Assembly: GCF_000590475.1 (NCBI RefSeq) | Contig: NZ_CP007441.1 | Location: 775,097 to 839,096 of the forward strand | Direction of reading: 5' to 3' | DNA from: Stutzerimonas stutzeri | GTDB taxonomy: Bacteria > Pseudomonadota > Gammaproteobacteria > Pseudomonadales > Pseudomonadaceae | DNA length: 64,000 nucleotides | Shown here: positions 18,699 to 26,363 of the stretch, piece by piece | Position numbering within the stretch: position 1 is the stretch's first letter | How the letters are laid out: each line of letters opens with the position of its first letter | Made by a program: the position numbers and the translations under genes | Notes under the pieces: generated by a model | Seen by the model: the letters and a program-made list of their open reading frames with translations, nothing else | What the model was told of the DNA's origin: nothing | Databases searched by the model: none

Positions 18699-19952
18699 AT
18701 GTTCAGCCGTGATTTGACACTCGCCCGTTTCGACGCCGATCTCTTCGCTGCCATGGAGCAGGAAGCCAAGCGTCAGGAAGACCACATCGAGCTGATCGCC
18801 TCGGAGAACTACACCAGCCCAGCGGTGATGGAAGCCCAGGGTTCGGTGCTGACCAACAAGTACGCTGAAGGCTACCCGGGCAAGCGTTACTACGGCGGTT
18901 GCGAGCATGTCGATGTGGTCGAGCAACTGGCCATCGATCGCGCCAAGGAGCTGTTCGGCGCCGATTACGCCAACGTCCAGCCGCATGCTGGTTCGCAAGC
19001 CAACAGCGCCGTCTACCTGGCCCTGCTCAACGCCGGCGACACCATCCTCGGAATGAGCCTGGCCCACGGCGGTCACCTGACCCACGGCGCCAGCGTTTCC
19101 TCCTCCGGCAAACTGTACAACGCCGTGCAGTACGGCATTAACGACCAGGGCCTGATTGACTACGACGAAGTCGAGCGTCTGGCCCTCGAACACAAGCCGA
19201 AGATGGTCGTCGCCGGCTTCTCCGCCTACTCGCAGAAACTCGATTTCGCCCGCTTCCGTGAGATCGCCGACAAGGTCGGTGCCTACCTGTTCGTCGACAT
19301 GGCCCACGTGGCTGGTCTGGTCGCCGCCGGTGTCTACCCGAACCCGGTGCCGTTTGCCGACGTGGTGACCACCACTACTCACAAGACCCTGCGCGGCCCG
19401 CGCGGCGGCCTGATCCTGGCGCGCGCCAACGCCGAGATCGAGAAAAAGCTCAATTCCGCGGTGTTCCCGGGTGCTCAGGGTGGCCCGTTGGAGCATGTCA
19501 TCGCAGCCAAAGCGGTGTGCTTCAAGGAAGCGTTGCAGCCTGAATTCAAGGCATATCAGCAGCAGGTGGTGAACAATGCCCAGGCCATGGCTGAGGTATT
19601 CATTCAGCGCGGCTTCGACGTGGTATCCGGCGGCACTCAGAATCACCTGTTCCTGCTCAGCCTGATCAAACAGGACATCACCGGTAAAGACGCCGACGCC
19701 GCTCTGGGTCGTGCCCATATCACCGTGAACAAGAACAGCGTGCCGAACGATCCGCGCTCACCCTTTGTCACCTCCGGTCTGCGGATCGGCACCCCAGCCG
19801 TGACCACTCGCGGTTTCGGCGAAACCGAGTGCCGCGACTTGGCCGGCTGGATTTGCGACATTCTCGACAAGATGGGCGACGAGTCGGTGATCGAGGCCGT
19901 GCGCGGCAAGGTCGAGGCCGTTTGCGCCAAGTTCCCGGTCTACGGTAACTAA
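18699..19952 (+). CDS. glyA: Serine hydroxymethyltransferase, stand-alone copy
   Basis: Second SHMT of the window, 417 residues, with ELIASENYTS, EGYPGKRYYGGCEHVD and the PLP-lysine block VVTTTTHKTLRGPRGG. It has its own ribosome-binding site (AGAGGA) and is followed by a strong intrinsic terminator, so it is probably monocistronic. A TAGAAT -10-like hexamer lies at 18648-18653, about 45 bp ahead of the ATG, without a clear -35. This copy is the likely housekeeping enzyme for glycine and one-carbon supply, in contrast with the sox-linked copy at 4457-5710. Confidence 0.96.
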   Translation: MFSRDLTLARFDADLFAAMEQEAKRQEDHIELIASENYTSPAVMEAQGSVLTNKYAEGYPGKRYYGGCEHVDVVEQLAIDRAKELFGADYANVQPHAGSQANSAVYLALLNAGDTILGMSLAHGGHLTHGASVSSSGKLYNAVQYGINDQGLIDYDEVERLALEHKPKMVVAGFSAYSQKLDFARFREIADKVGAYLFVDMAHVAGLVAAGVYPNPVPFADVVTTTTHKTLRGPRGGLILARANAEIEKKLNSAVFPGAQGGPLEHVIAAKAVCFKEALQPEFKAYQQQVVNNAQAMAEVFIQRGFDVVSGGTQNHLFLLSLIKQDITGKDADAALGRAHITVNKNSVPNDPRSPFVTSGLRIGTPAVTTRGFGETECRDLAGWICDILDKMGDESVIEAVRGKVEAVCAKFPVYGN

Positions 19953-19970
19953 CGCCTCGTTGCAGCAAGG

Positions 19971-19999
19971 AAAGCCCGGCCATGCCGGGCTTTCTTGTA
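19971..19999 (+). terminator. Intrinsic terminator after glyA
   Basis: AAAGCCCGGC (19971-19980) pairs with GCCGGGCTTT (19984-19993) around CAT, then CTTGTATTT. It begins 18 bp past the glyA stop codon. Confidence 0.85.
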
Positions 20000-20121
20000 T
20001 TTGCGCCGCGCTGCTTGGCGGGCCTGTGGTCAGGACAGGGCGGTGGGCACTGGGCGCGGCTCACCGTCTGGGTTAGTTTTCATCAGCGTTCCGCCAGGGT
20101 TCGTGCCATTCGGAGTGGCTC

Positions 20122-21474
20122 ATGCAGCTCAAACACAAGATCGCCGCGCTGAGCATCCTGCCACTGCTGCTGGCCGTGGCGGTCGTCTGCGCGCTGGTTT
20201 TCGTTCAAAACCAGCGCCTCGGCGAGCAGCAGGCGCAACTGATCGAGGCCAGCATCCTGGCGAGCAAACAGGCTGAGCTGAAGAACTATGTGGAGATGGC
20301 CATCAGCACTATCGCGCCGCTCTACGACAGCGGCCTGGATGATGACGAGACGAAACAGAAGGTGCTCGCGGCGCTGGGCCGCTTCAGTTTTGGCAGCGAT
20401 GGTTATTTTTTCGTCTACGACCATAGCGGCCGCAACCTGATGCATCCACGGCAGAGCGAGCTGGTGGGGCAGAACTTGTGGAACATGACCGATCCGAACG
20501 GCCTGCCGGTGATCCAGGCGCTGATGCACAGTGCCGAGAGCGGCAAGGGCTTCCAGCGCTATGCCTGGCAAAAGCCCTCCACCGGACAGTTCGCGGCGAA
20601 GCTCGCCTATGTAGTGATGCTCGACCGTTGGGGCTGGATGCTCGGTACCGGCATCTATCTCGAAGACGTCGATCAAGCCATCCTGAAGGTGCGAAAGGAG
20701 GTTTCCGGCGGGATCCATACCACCATGCTGGCGATCGCCGGTGTCGCGCTGGTTGCGGTGCTGCTGGTCTTTGCCAGCGGACTGACACTCAATGTCAGCG
20801 AGCGTCGACTGGCGGATCGCAAGCTGCAGGTACTGACTCAGCGCATCGTCAGCCTGCAGGAAGAGGAGCGCTCCCGGGTATCTCGTGAATTGCACGACGG
20901 CATCAGTCAGTTACTGGTATCGATCAAATTCCAGTTCGAACTGGCCAGCCATGAGCTCTCCACCGGCAGCCCCAAGGCGCTGGGCACGCTGGATACCGGC
21001 GTCGAGCGGCTGGCTGGAGCGATCGGTGAAGTACGGCGCATCTCTCACGATCTGCACCCGTCACTGCTGGATACCCTGGGCCTGCCAGCGGCAGTTGGCC
21101 AGCTTGTGGCAGAGTTCGAACAGCGCAGTGGGCTGAAGATGCTATACAACAACGGCCTCGGCGACAGCGATCCCGATGATTCGGTGGCGGTCGCGTTGTT
21201 CAGGGTGCTGCAGGAGGCGCTGACCAATATCGAACGGCATGCTGCGGCGCAGTCCGTGCATATCAGCCTGGACGGCGACGATGCGTCAGTGCGCCTGCGG
21301 GTGCGGGACGACGGCGTTGGCTTCAATCCGCGTCGGCTCGACAGCATCAAGGGCGGCGGCATCGGTTTGCGCAACATCCGTGAAAGGGTGGAGCACTTCG
21401 GTGGGCGTTTCAGCCTGCTATCGGCGGCCGGTGGCACCGAGTTGGACGTGACCTTGCCGGCTCGTGCCGGTTGA
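20122..21474 (+). CDS. Cache-domain sensor histidine kinase
   Basis: Membrane sensor kinase of 450 residues, probably sensing a small extracellular ligand. A first membrane helix (IAALSILPLLLAVAVVCALVF, about 7-27) is followed by a periplasmic single-Cache region with GSDGYFFVYDHSGRNLMHP, typical of sCache_2. A second helix (TTMLAIAGVALVAVLLVFASG, about 200-220) leads to a HisKA_3 dimerisation domain with phospho-acceptor in SRELHDGISQ and a HATPase_c domain (VLQEALTNIERHA; LRVRDDGVGF; GIGLRNIRERV). The LuxR-type regulator 25 bp downstream is the obvious partner. The ligand cannot be told from sequence. Confidence 0.9.
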   Translation: MQLKHKIAALSILPLLLAVAVVCALVFVQNQRLGEQQAQLIEASILASKQAELKNYVEMAISTIAPLYDSGLDDDETKQKVLAALGRFSFGSDGYFFVYDHSGRNLMHPRQSELVGQNLWNMTDPNGLPVIQALMHSAESGKGFQRYAWQKPSTGQFAAKLAYVVMLDRWGWMLGTGIYLEDVDQAILKVRKEVSGGIHTTMLAIAGVALVAVLLVFASGLTLNVSERRLADRKLQVLTQRIVSLQEEERSRVSRELHDGISQLLVSIKFQFELASHELSTGSPKALGTLDTGVERLAGAIGEVRRISHDLHPSLLDTLGLPAAVGQLVAEFEQRSGLKMLYNNGLGDSDPDDSVAVALFRVLQEALTNIERHAAAQSVHISLDGDDASVRLRVRDDGVGFNPRRLDSIKGGGIGLRNIRERVEHFGGRFSLLSAAGGTELDVTLPARAG

Positions 21475-21499
21475 ACCCCAATAATAAGAGGCTCGCTCA

Positions 21500-22138
21500 A
21501 TGAACCCGCAAGCTTGCATCAAGGTGGTACTGATCGACGACCATGTCCTAGTTCGGGACGGCATCCGCGCGTTGCTGATGGCCGTGCCCGAACTGGATGT
21601 CGTCGGTGAAGCAGGCTCTGGCAACGAGGCGATTGAACTGCTGCGCCAGGTACCGGCGGATGTGGTGTTGATGGATATCGGCCTGAAGGACATCAACGGG
21701 CTCGAGCTGACTCAATCGCTACGCAACGAGTTTCCTGATATCCGCGTGCTGATGCTGAGCATGTACGACAACCAGGAGTACGTGAACACCTCGGTGAAAG
21801 TCGGTGCCCGCGGCTATGTGCTCAAGGACGCGCCGTCACGGGAGATCATCGTCGCCATCGAGGCGATTGCCGCCGGCGGGACCTACTACAGCGAAGGTGT
21901 TGCCCAGAAGCTGGCCAGCCGCGGCGCCGAGGAGCGTGAGCTCACCCCACGCGAGCGGGAAGTGCTGCTGATGCTGGCTCAGGGACATAACAACAAGACC
22001 ATGGCGCGCGCCCTGCAGATCAGCGTGCGGACGGTGGAAACCCATCGACTGAGCATTCGCCGCAAGCTCGATATAGATCGGCCGGCGGACCTTATGAAAC
22101 ACGCCATGGTGCATGGCTGGCTTCCGGGCCAGCACTAG
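21500..22138 (+). CDS. LuxR/NarL-type response regulator
   Basis: Two-domain regulator of 212 residues. The receiver domain has the acidic pair D13-D14 (VVLIDDHVLVRDG), phospho-acceptor D59 (VVLMDIGLKDINGLEL) and a conserved Lys in GYVLKDAPS. A NarL/FixJ helix-turn-helix follows (LTPREREVLLMLAQGHNNKTMARAL, then VRTVETHRLSIRRKL). It is transcribed after the Cache histidine kinase and is its expected partner. Its targets are unknown. Confidence 0.92.
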   Translation: MNPQACIKVVLIDDHVLVRDGIRALLMAVPELDVVGEAGSGNEAIELLRQVPADVVLMDIGLKDINGLELTQSLRNEFPDIRVLMLSMYDNQEYVNTSVKVGARGYVLKDAPSREIIVAIEAIAAGGTYYSEGVAQKLASRGAEERELTPREREVLLMLAQGHNNKTMARALQISVRTVETHRLSIRRKLDIDRPADLMKHAMVHGWLPGQH

Positions 22139-22148
22139 CGTTTTTTTT
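22116..22148 (+). terminator. Possible terminator at end of response regulator gene
   Basis: GCTGGC (22116-22121) pairs with GCCAGC (22128-22133) inside the last codons, and an eight-T run follows at 22141-22148 after a seven-base gap. The stem is short and the gap to the T-run is long, so activity is uncertain. Confidence 0.4.
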
Positions 22149-22260
22149 ACGGAATGTCGGTCGCTGGGCCGTTTGGCCGCTATCGTTGAACAGAGCAGAC
22201 GCATCGTCATTGGCGCCTGTAGGATTGCCTCAATCGAATCGCCTGCGGATGCCATGCCCT

Positions 22261-22722
22261 ATGTCTGTCATACCTTCTGGCGTGATTCTGCCACCCCCTT
22301 TGGTCTACCTGGCTTTCATCGCGTGCGCCTGGGGACTGGCGCAGTGGATGCCGCTCGATCTGCCGGAGCATGAGCTGTCGCGTTACGCCGGTTGGGTTTC
22401 GATTGCACTCGGCATCGTATTGATGCTCTGGGCGGCATTGCTGATGTTTCGTCACCGCACGACTATCAATCCCTACGGCAAACCGAGCAGCCTGTTGCAG
22501 GCAGGACCGTTTTGCTTCTCACGCAATCCTATTTATCTGGCCGACACGCTGATCTATTGCGGTATAGGGCTATTGCTCGAGAGCCTATGGCCCTGGTTGC
22601 TGCTGCCCTTGCTGATCTACTGCATGCAGCGCACTGTGATCGTCCATGAGGAGCGCTTGCTGACACGGTTGTTCGACGACGAATACCGGACCTATCGGCG
22701 GCGCGTGCGGCGTTGGCTCTGA
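22261..22722 (+). CDS. Isoprenylcysteine methyltransferase-like membrane protein
   Basis: Small integral membrane protein of 153 residues in the ICMT/PEMT-like family of membrane methyltransferases. Hydrophobic helices lie at about 9-28, 43-63 and 93-125, and the family block GPFCFSRNPIYLADTLIY (about 84-101) contains the conserved R-N-P-hydrophobic motif used in SAM binding. The C-terminal EERLLTRLFDDEYRTYRRRVRRW is also typical. Bacterial members act on unknown lipid or small substrates, so no reaction is proposed. An ATG at 22249 is a possible alternative start. Confidence 0.8.
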   Translation: MSVIPSGVILPPPLVYLAFIACAWGLAQWMPLDLPEHELSRYAGWVSIALGIVLMLWAALLMFRHRTTINPYGKPSSLLQAGPFCFSRNPIYLADTLIYCGIGLLLESLWPWLLLPLLIYCMQRTVIVHEERLLTRLFDDEYRTYRRRVRRWL

Positions 22723-22784
22723 GCATGGCCTCGACGCCGTGAGCCTGGCCTATAGTTAAACGAGAATTTCCGGGAGTAGTTTTG

Positions 22785-23153
22785 ATGAATGAAACAAGCA
22801 GCGACCGTCGGCGCTTCCAGCGCTTCGCCTTCGATGCCGAAACGGAGCTGGTGCAGGGGCAGCGCCGCTGGTCGGTCGAGTTGCATGATCTTTCGCTGAA
22901 GGGCTTGCTGGTGCATCGTCCAGCGGATTGGGATGCCGATCCCTCCCAGCCGTTCGAGGCACGGATACGGCTCGCCGATGACGCCGAGGTGCGCATGGAG
23001 GTGGAGACGACCCGTGATGAAGGCGCGCTGATCGGCATGGTCTGTCGGCACATCGACGTCGACTCCATCAGTCATCTGCGGCGGCTGGTGGAGCTCAATC
23101 TGGGCGACGAGGCCCTGCTGGAGCGTGAGCTGGCGGCGCTCGGCGAGTCCTGA
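22785..23153 (+). CDS. Single-domain PilZ c-di-GMP receptor
   Basis: Stand-alone PilZ protein of 122 residues. The N-terminal arginine motif RRRFQRFAF (R-R-x-x-R type, about 9-17) and the LHDLSLKGLLVHRP block (D/NxSxxG type) form the c-di-GMP-binding signature. The ATG at 22785 is chosen, with GGGAG ten bases upstream. It faces radA convergently, the position of the structurally characterised PilZ protein PA4608 in P. aeruginosa. It probably reports c-di-GMP made elsewhere, for example by SiaD or the PAS-GGDEF-EAL protein of this window. Confidence 0.88.
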   Translation: MNETSSDRRRFQRFAFDAETELVQGQRRWSVELHDLSLKGLLVHRPADWDADPSQPFEARIRLADDAEVRMEVETTRDEGALIGMVCRHIDVDSISHLRRLVELNLGDEALLERELAALGES

Positions 23154-23171
23154 GCTACCTCCCGCCTGGCC

Positions 23172-24533
23172 TTATTCGAACAAGGCGTCCAACGCCTGTT
23201 CGAGCCGCGTCACGGCGATGACCTGTAGCCCGGCGGGTGCCTCCTTCGGCGCGTTGCCCTTGGGCACGATGGCGCGCTTGAACCCGTGCTTGGCGGCCTC
23301 CTTCAACCGCTCCTGGCCGCTCGGCACCGGCCTGATCTCGCCGGATAGTCCTACCTCACCGAATACCAGCAGGTCGGTGTCCAACGGCCGGTTGCGCAGG
23401 CTGGAAATCACCGCGGCCATCAGCGCCAGATCCGATGCTGTTTCCAGCACCTTGACGCCGCCCACCACATTGATGAACACGTCCTGGTCGTAGGTGGGAA
23501 TGCCGCCGTGGCGGTGCAACACCGCCAGTAGCATGGCCAGGCGATTCTGGTCGAGGCCCAGGGTGACGCGGCGCGGGTTGGCCATGTGGCTGGTATCGAC
23601 CAGCGCCTGTACTTCGACCAGCATCGGCCGCGTTCCTTCCCAGGTTGCCATGACCACGCTTCCGGGCACCGCTTCCTGAGCGCGGGTGAGGAAGATCGCC
23701 GAAGGGTTGGTGACTTCCTTGAGCCCCTTGTCGGTCATGCCGAACACGCCCAGTTCGTTGATCGCGCCGAAGCGGTTTTTCACCGCACGCAACAGCCGCA
23801 GCCGCCCATCCGATTCTCCCTCGAAATACAGCACGGTATCGACCATGTGCTCCAGTACGCGCGGCCCGGCCAGCGCTCCTTCCTTGGTGACATGGCCGAC
23901 CAGGAAGATCGCCGTGCCGCTTTGCTTGGCGAAACGCACCAGCAACGCCGCGCTTTCGCGCACCTGGGCGACGCCGCCCGGTGCCGATTGCAATTGCTCG
24001 GTGAAGATGGTCTGGATCGAGTCGATGACCATCACCTTGGGTTTTTCCAGCCGTGCGGTGGCGATGATCGATTCGATGCAGGTTTCGGTCATCACTTTGA
24101 GCTTGTCCTGCGGCAGATCCAGTCGGCGCGCGCGCATGGCCACCTGCTGCTGGGATTCCTCACCCGTGACATAGAGCGCCGGAAACTGCCGAGCCACATT
24201 GCACAGCGTTTGCAGCAAGATGGTCGACTTGCCAATGCCGGGGTCGCCGCCAATCAGCACCACCGAGCCATCGACCAGGCCGCCGCCGAGCACGCGGTCC
24301 AATTCGCCGGAAGCCGTGGAGAAGCGCGGCACTTCCTCGACGCTGACTTCGGCCAGGGTCTTGATGTTCGCCTGATCACCCGCCCAGCCAGCTCGGCCCG
24401 AGGGTGGCGCGGCGCCGTCGATGACGGTTTCCACCAAGGTATTCCAGGCGCCACAGTCACCGCACTGGCCGGCCCATTTGGGGAAGGTCGAGCCGCATTC
24501 GGTGCAGCCATACATGCGCTTGGCCTTGGCCAT
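23172..24533 (-). CDS. radA: DNA repair protein RadA
   Basis: RecA-like branch-migration helicase that processes recombination intermediates. The 453 residues carry an N-terminal C4 zinc finger (C10, C13, C24, C27), a Walker A (GGDPGIGKST, near residue 100), the RadA-specific KNRFG motif (RAVKNRFGAINELG, near 255), and a C-terminal Lon-like domain (FINVVGGVKVLETASDLAL; LRNRPLDTDLLVFGEVGLSGEIRPV). The ATG at 24533 starts MAKAKRMYGCTECG, the usual N-terminus. Confidence 0.96.
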   Translation of the reverse strand: MAKAKRMYGCTECGSTFPKWAGQCGDCGAWNTLVETVIDGAAPPSGRAGWAGDQANIKTLAEVSVEEVPRFSTASGELDRVLGGGLVDGSVVLIGGDPGIGKSTILLQTLCNVARQFPALYVTGEESQQQVAMRARRLDLPQDKLKVMTETCIESIIATARLEKPKVMVIDSIQTIFTEQLQSAPGGVAQVRESAALLVRFAKQSGTAIFLVGHVTKEGALAGPRVLEHMVDTVLYFEGESDGRLRLLRAVKNRFGAINELGVFGMTDKGLKEVTNPSAIFLTRAQEAVPGSVVMATWEGTRPMLVEVQALVDTSHMANPRRVTLGLDQNRLAMLLAVLHRHGGIPTYDQDVFINVVGGVKVLETASDLALMAAVISSLRNRPLDTDLLVFGEVGLSGEIRPVPSGQERLKEAAKHGFKRAIVPKGNAPKEAPAGLQVIAVTRLEQALDALFE

Positions 24534-24649
24534 GGGGTACTCCGTGTCGGACGAAATGGAGTCGCATGATAGCGGCTGGCTTGATCTCCATCAGCCACAA
24601 GCACGCAGCAAGTCGCCAGACTGTAAACAAATCGAACAGGAGTCGACCC

Positions 24650-25084
24650 ATGCGCTACATGTTGTTTCTGCATCTTCTTGGCGCCAGCGTCTGGGTCGGT
24701 GGGCATCTGGTGCTGTTGTTCAGCGTGTTGCCCGGCGCGGTGCGGGCACGCGACGTTCAGCCGGTACGCGCATTCGAGCAGCTCTACGAGCGGGTCGGGG
24801 TTCCGGCCTTGCTGTTGCAGATCGCTACCGGGATCTGGCTGGCCGGGCAGTGGTTGCCGCACTCGCAGTGGTTGGGCGACTCGCCCATTGCTCATCTGGT
24901 TCAGGCCAAGCTGGTGCTGCTGGGCTTCACTGCAGCGCTGGGTGTACATGCACGGCTGGCGTTGATTCCCAAGCTGGATGCGCAGCGCCTGCCGCAACTG
25001 GGCGTACATATCGTCCTCATCACGCTCACGGCCGTAGCATTTGTGTGGGTAGGGTCAGGGTTCAGGTTCGGCGGCCTTTTCTAG
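24650..25084 (+). CDS. CopD-like four-helix membrane protein
   Basis: Membrane protein of 144 residues related to the CopD/DUF2269-like copper-resistance family. MRYMLFLHLLGASVWVGGHLVLLF (helix 1) contains the typical His and WVGGH. Further helices lie near residues 47-67, 84-105 and 120-140. The histidines in the helices could bind metal or haem, but no partner copC or multicopper oxidase gene is adjacent. RBS CAGGAG precedes the ATG by seven bases. Function beyond the family label is unknown. Confidence 0.75.
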   Translation: MRYMLFLHLLGASVWVGGHLVLLFSVLPGAVRARDVQPVRAFEQLYERVGVPALLLQIATGIWLAGQWLPHSQWLGDSPIAHLVQAKLVLLGFTAALGVHARLALIPKLDAQRLPQLGVHIVLITLTAVAFVWVGSGFRFGGLF

Positions 25085-25224
25085 CACCACGAGTGATTGG
25101 CTGGGCGGGCATGGTGCAGGGCGAACGGAAGGCAGCCGGCAATTCCGAGCGGCGCGGTATTTCGTACTCGCACCCGTCGCGTCAGGCGGGTCTGAGCGCA
25201 TGGGTGCGGTAGCGAGAGGCATGC

Positions 25225-25494
25225 TCAGCCGCAGCAGCGGCCACAGCAACTGCCGCTGGCACGCTTCAGGTCGCGGACGATATCGTTCTTGAGCGCTACG
25301 CGTTCCTGCTTCAGTGCGCTGAGCGGCTCGTCATCCAGGGTTTCAACACCCTCTTCCACGCGGCAGATCTGCTTGTCCAGGGCCTCGTAGGTGTCTGCCT
25401 TGCGGGGAAACGCCGGGTCTTGCTGGCGCAACTTGTGCAGCTGCTCGCGCTTTTCGGGGAAATCGTTGATCAATGGGTGATGTTCGACGTACAT
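25225..25494 (-). CDS. DUF465 (YdcH-like) protein with cysteine-rich tail
   Basis: Small helical protein of 89 residues; the first 75 match the YdcH/DUF465 family (HHPLINDFPEKREQLHKL; ALDKQICRVEEGVE; LKQERVALKNDIVRDLK), which forms short coiled coils. The family usually ends soon after the last helix. Here it continues into SGSCCGRCCG, with four cysteines in the last seven residues as two CC pairs, a possible metal or thiol site. The function of the family is unknown. Confidence 0.82.
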   Translation of the reverse strand: MYVEHHPLINDFPEKREQLHKLRQQDPAFPRKADTYEALDKQICRVEEGVETLDDEPLSALKQERVALKNDIVRDLKRASGSCCGRCCG

Positions 25495-25705
25495 GGTGCC
25501 GCTCCGGGTCGTGTCTGAGGGCTCGTACGTTAGCTGTATCTCTTCGCATCGCTTTGACGACGATCAAGACGAGGCCAGTTCCGCGTTTCCGTATGTCATG
25601 AAACTGTCTGGCCCGGCGGTTGAACCCAACCTATGCTGCAGAGGGTCGAAGCGCTACGGCGGTCGTACCGGCGGCATATCTTCAATCGAACGGGACAGCA
25701 TTCAG

Positions 25706-26116
25706 ATGGGCATGATCAGCGAATTCAAAGCGTTTGCAGTCAGGGGCAACGTCATCGACATGGCGGTGGGCATCATTATCGGCGCGGCATTTACCAAGAT
25801 CGTCTCGTCGTTCGTCGCCGATGTGGTGACGCCGCCACTGGGCATGTTGATTGGCGGTGTGGATTTCTCCGATTTGGCGATCGTGCTCAAGCAGGCCGTA
25901 GGCGATACGCCAGCGGTTACCTTGAGCTACGGGCGTTTCATCCAGACGGTGTTCGATTTCACCATCGTGGCCTTCGCGATTTTCTTGGCGGTCAAGGGCA
26001 TCAACCATCTCAAGCGCAAGGAAGCGGAAGCGCCGTCAGCCCCGCCAGCGCCGAGTAAGGAAGAGGTCTTGCTGACCGAAATTCGCGATGCGTTGCGTGC
26101 GCAGAACCGTACCTGA
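25706..26116 (+). CDS. mscL: Large-conductance mechanosensitive channel
   Basis: Membrane-tension-gated channel that releases solutes during hypo-osmotic shock; 136 residues, usual size. The N-terminal amphipathic helix MGMISEFKAFAVRGNVIDMA is followed by the pore helix VGIIIGAAFTKIVSSFVADV, a periplasmic loop, and the second helix FIQTVFDFTIVAFAIFLAVK, with the basic cluster KRKEAE and a C-terminal helix (EEVLLTEIRDALRAQ). The frame extends upstream, but the ATG at 25706 gives the family N-terminus. Confidence 0.95.
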   Translation: MGMISEFKAFAVRGNVIDMAVGIIIGAAFTKIVSSFVADVVTPPLGMLIGGVDFSDLAIVLKQAVGDTPAVTLSYGRFIQTVFDFTIVAFAIFLAVKGINHLKRKEAEAPSAPPAPSKEEVLLTEIRDALRAQNRT

Positions 26117-26363
26117 ACAAGGAAGCCAGCAGATGGCCGTTCACCCGGGCTGCGGCGTACCGGTCGAGGGTGCCGGCTGGGGCGGATTGGAGCCAGTGGC
26201 GAAGTGAAAAGGTCGCCCTGGGGCTGAGGTGCACATGCGGGGCATGCGCTAGCGGGCGGACATCACGTAACAAGCGCTGCTGAACCTTGCGGCCAGCCGG
26301 AGGCATCGCCAGAATGGTGGCATCAATCGTGGCCGTCAGGTCGCCCCCCAGCAAGGATTCCCA

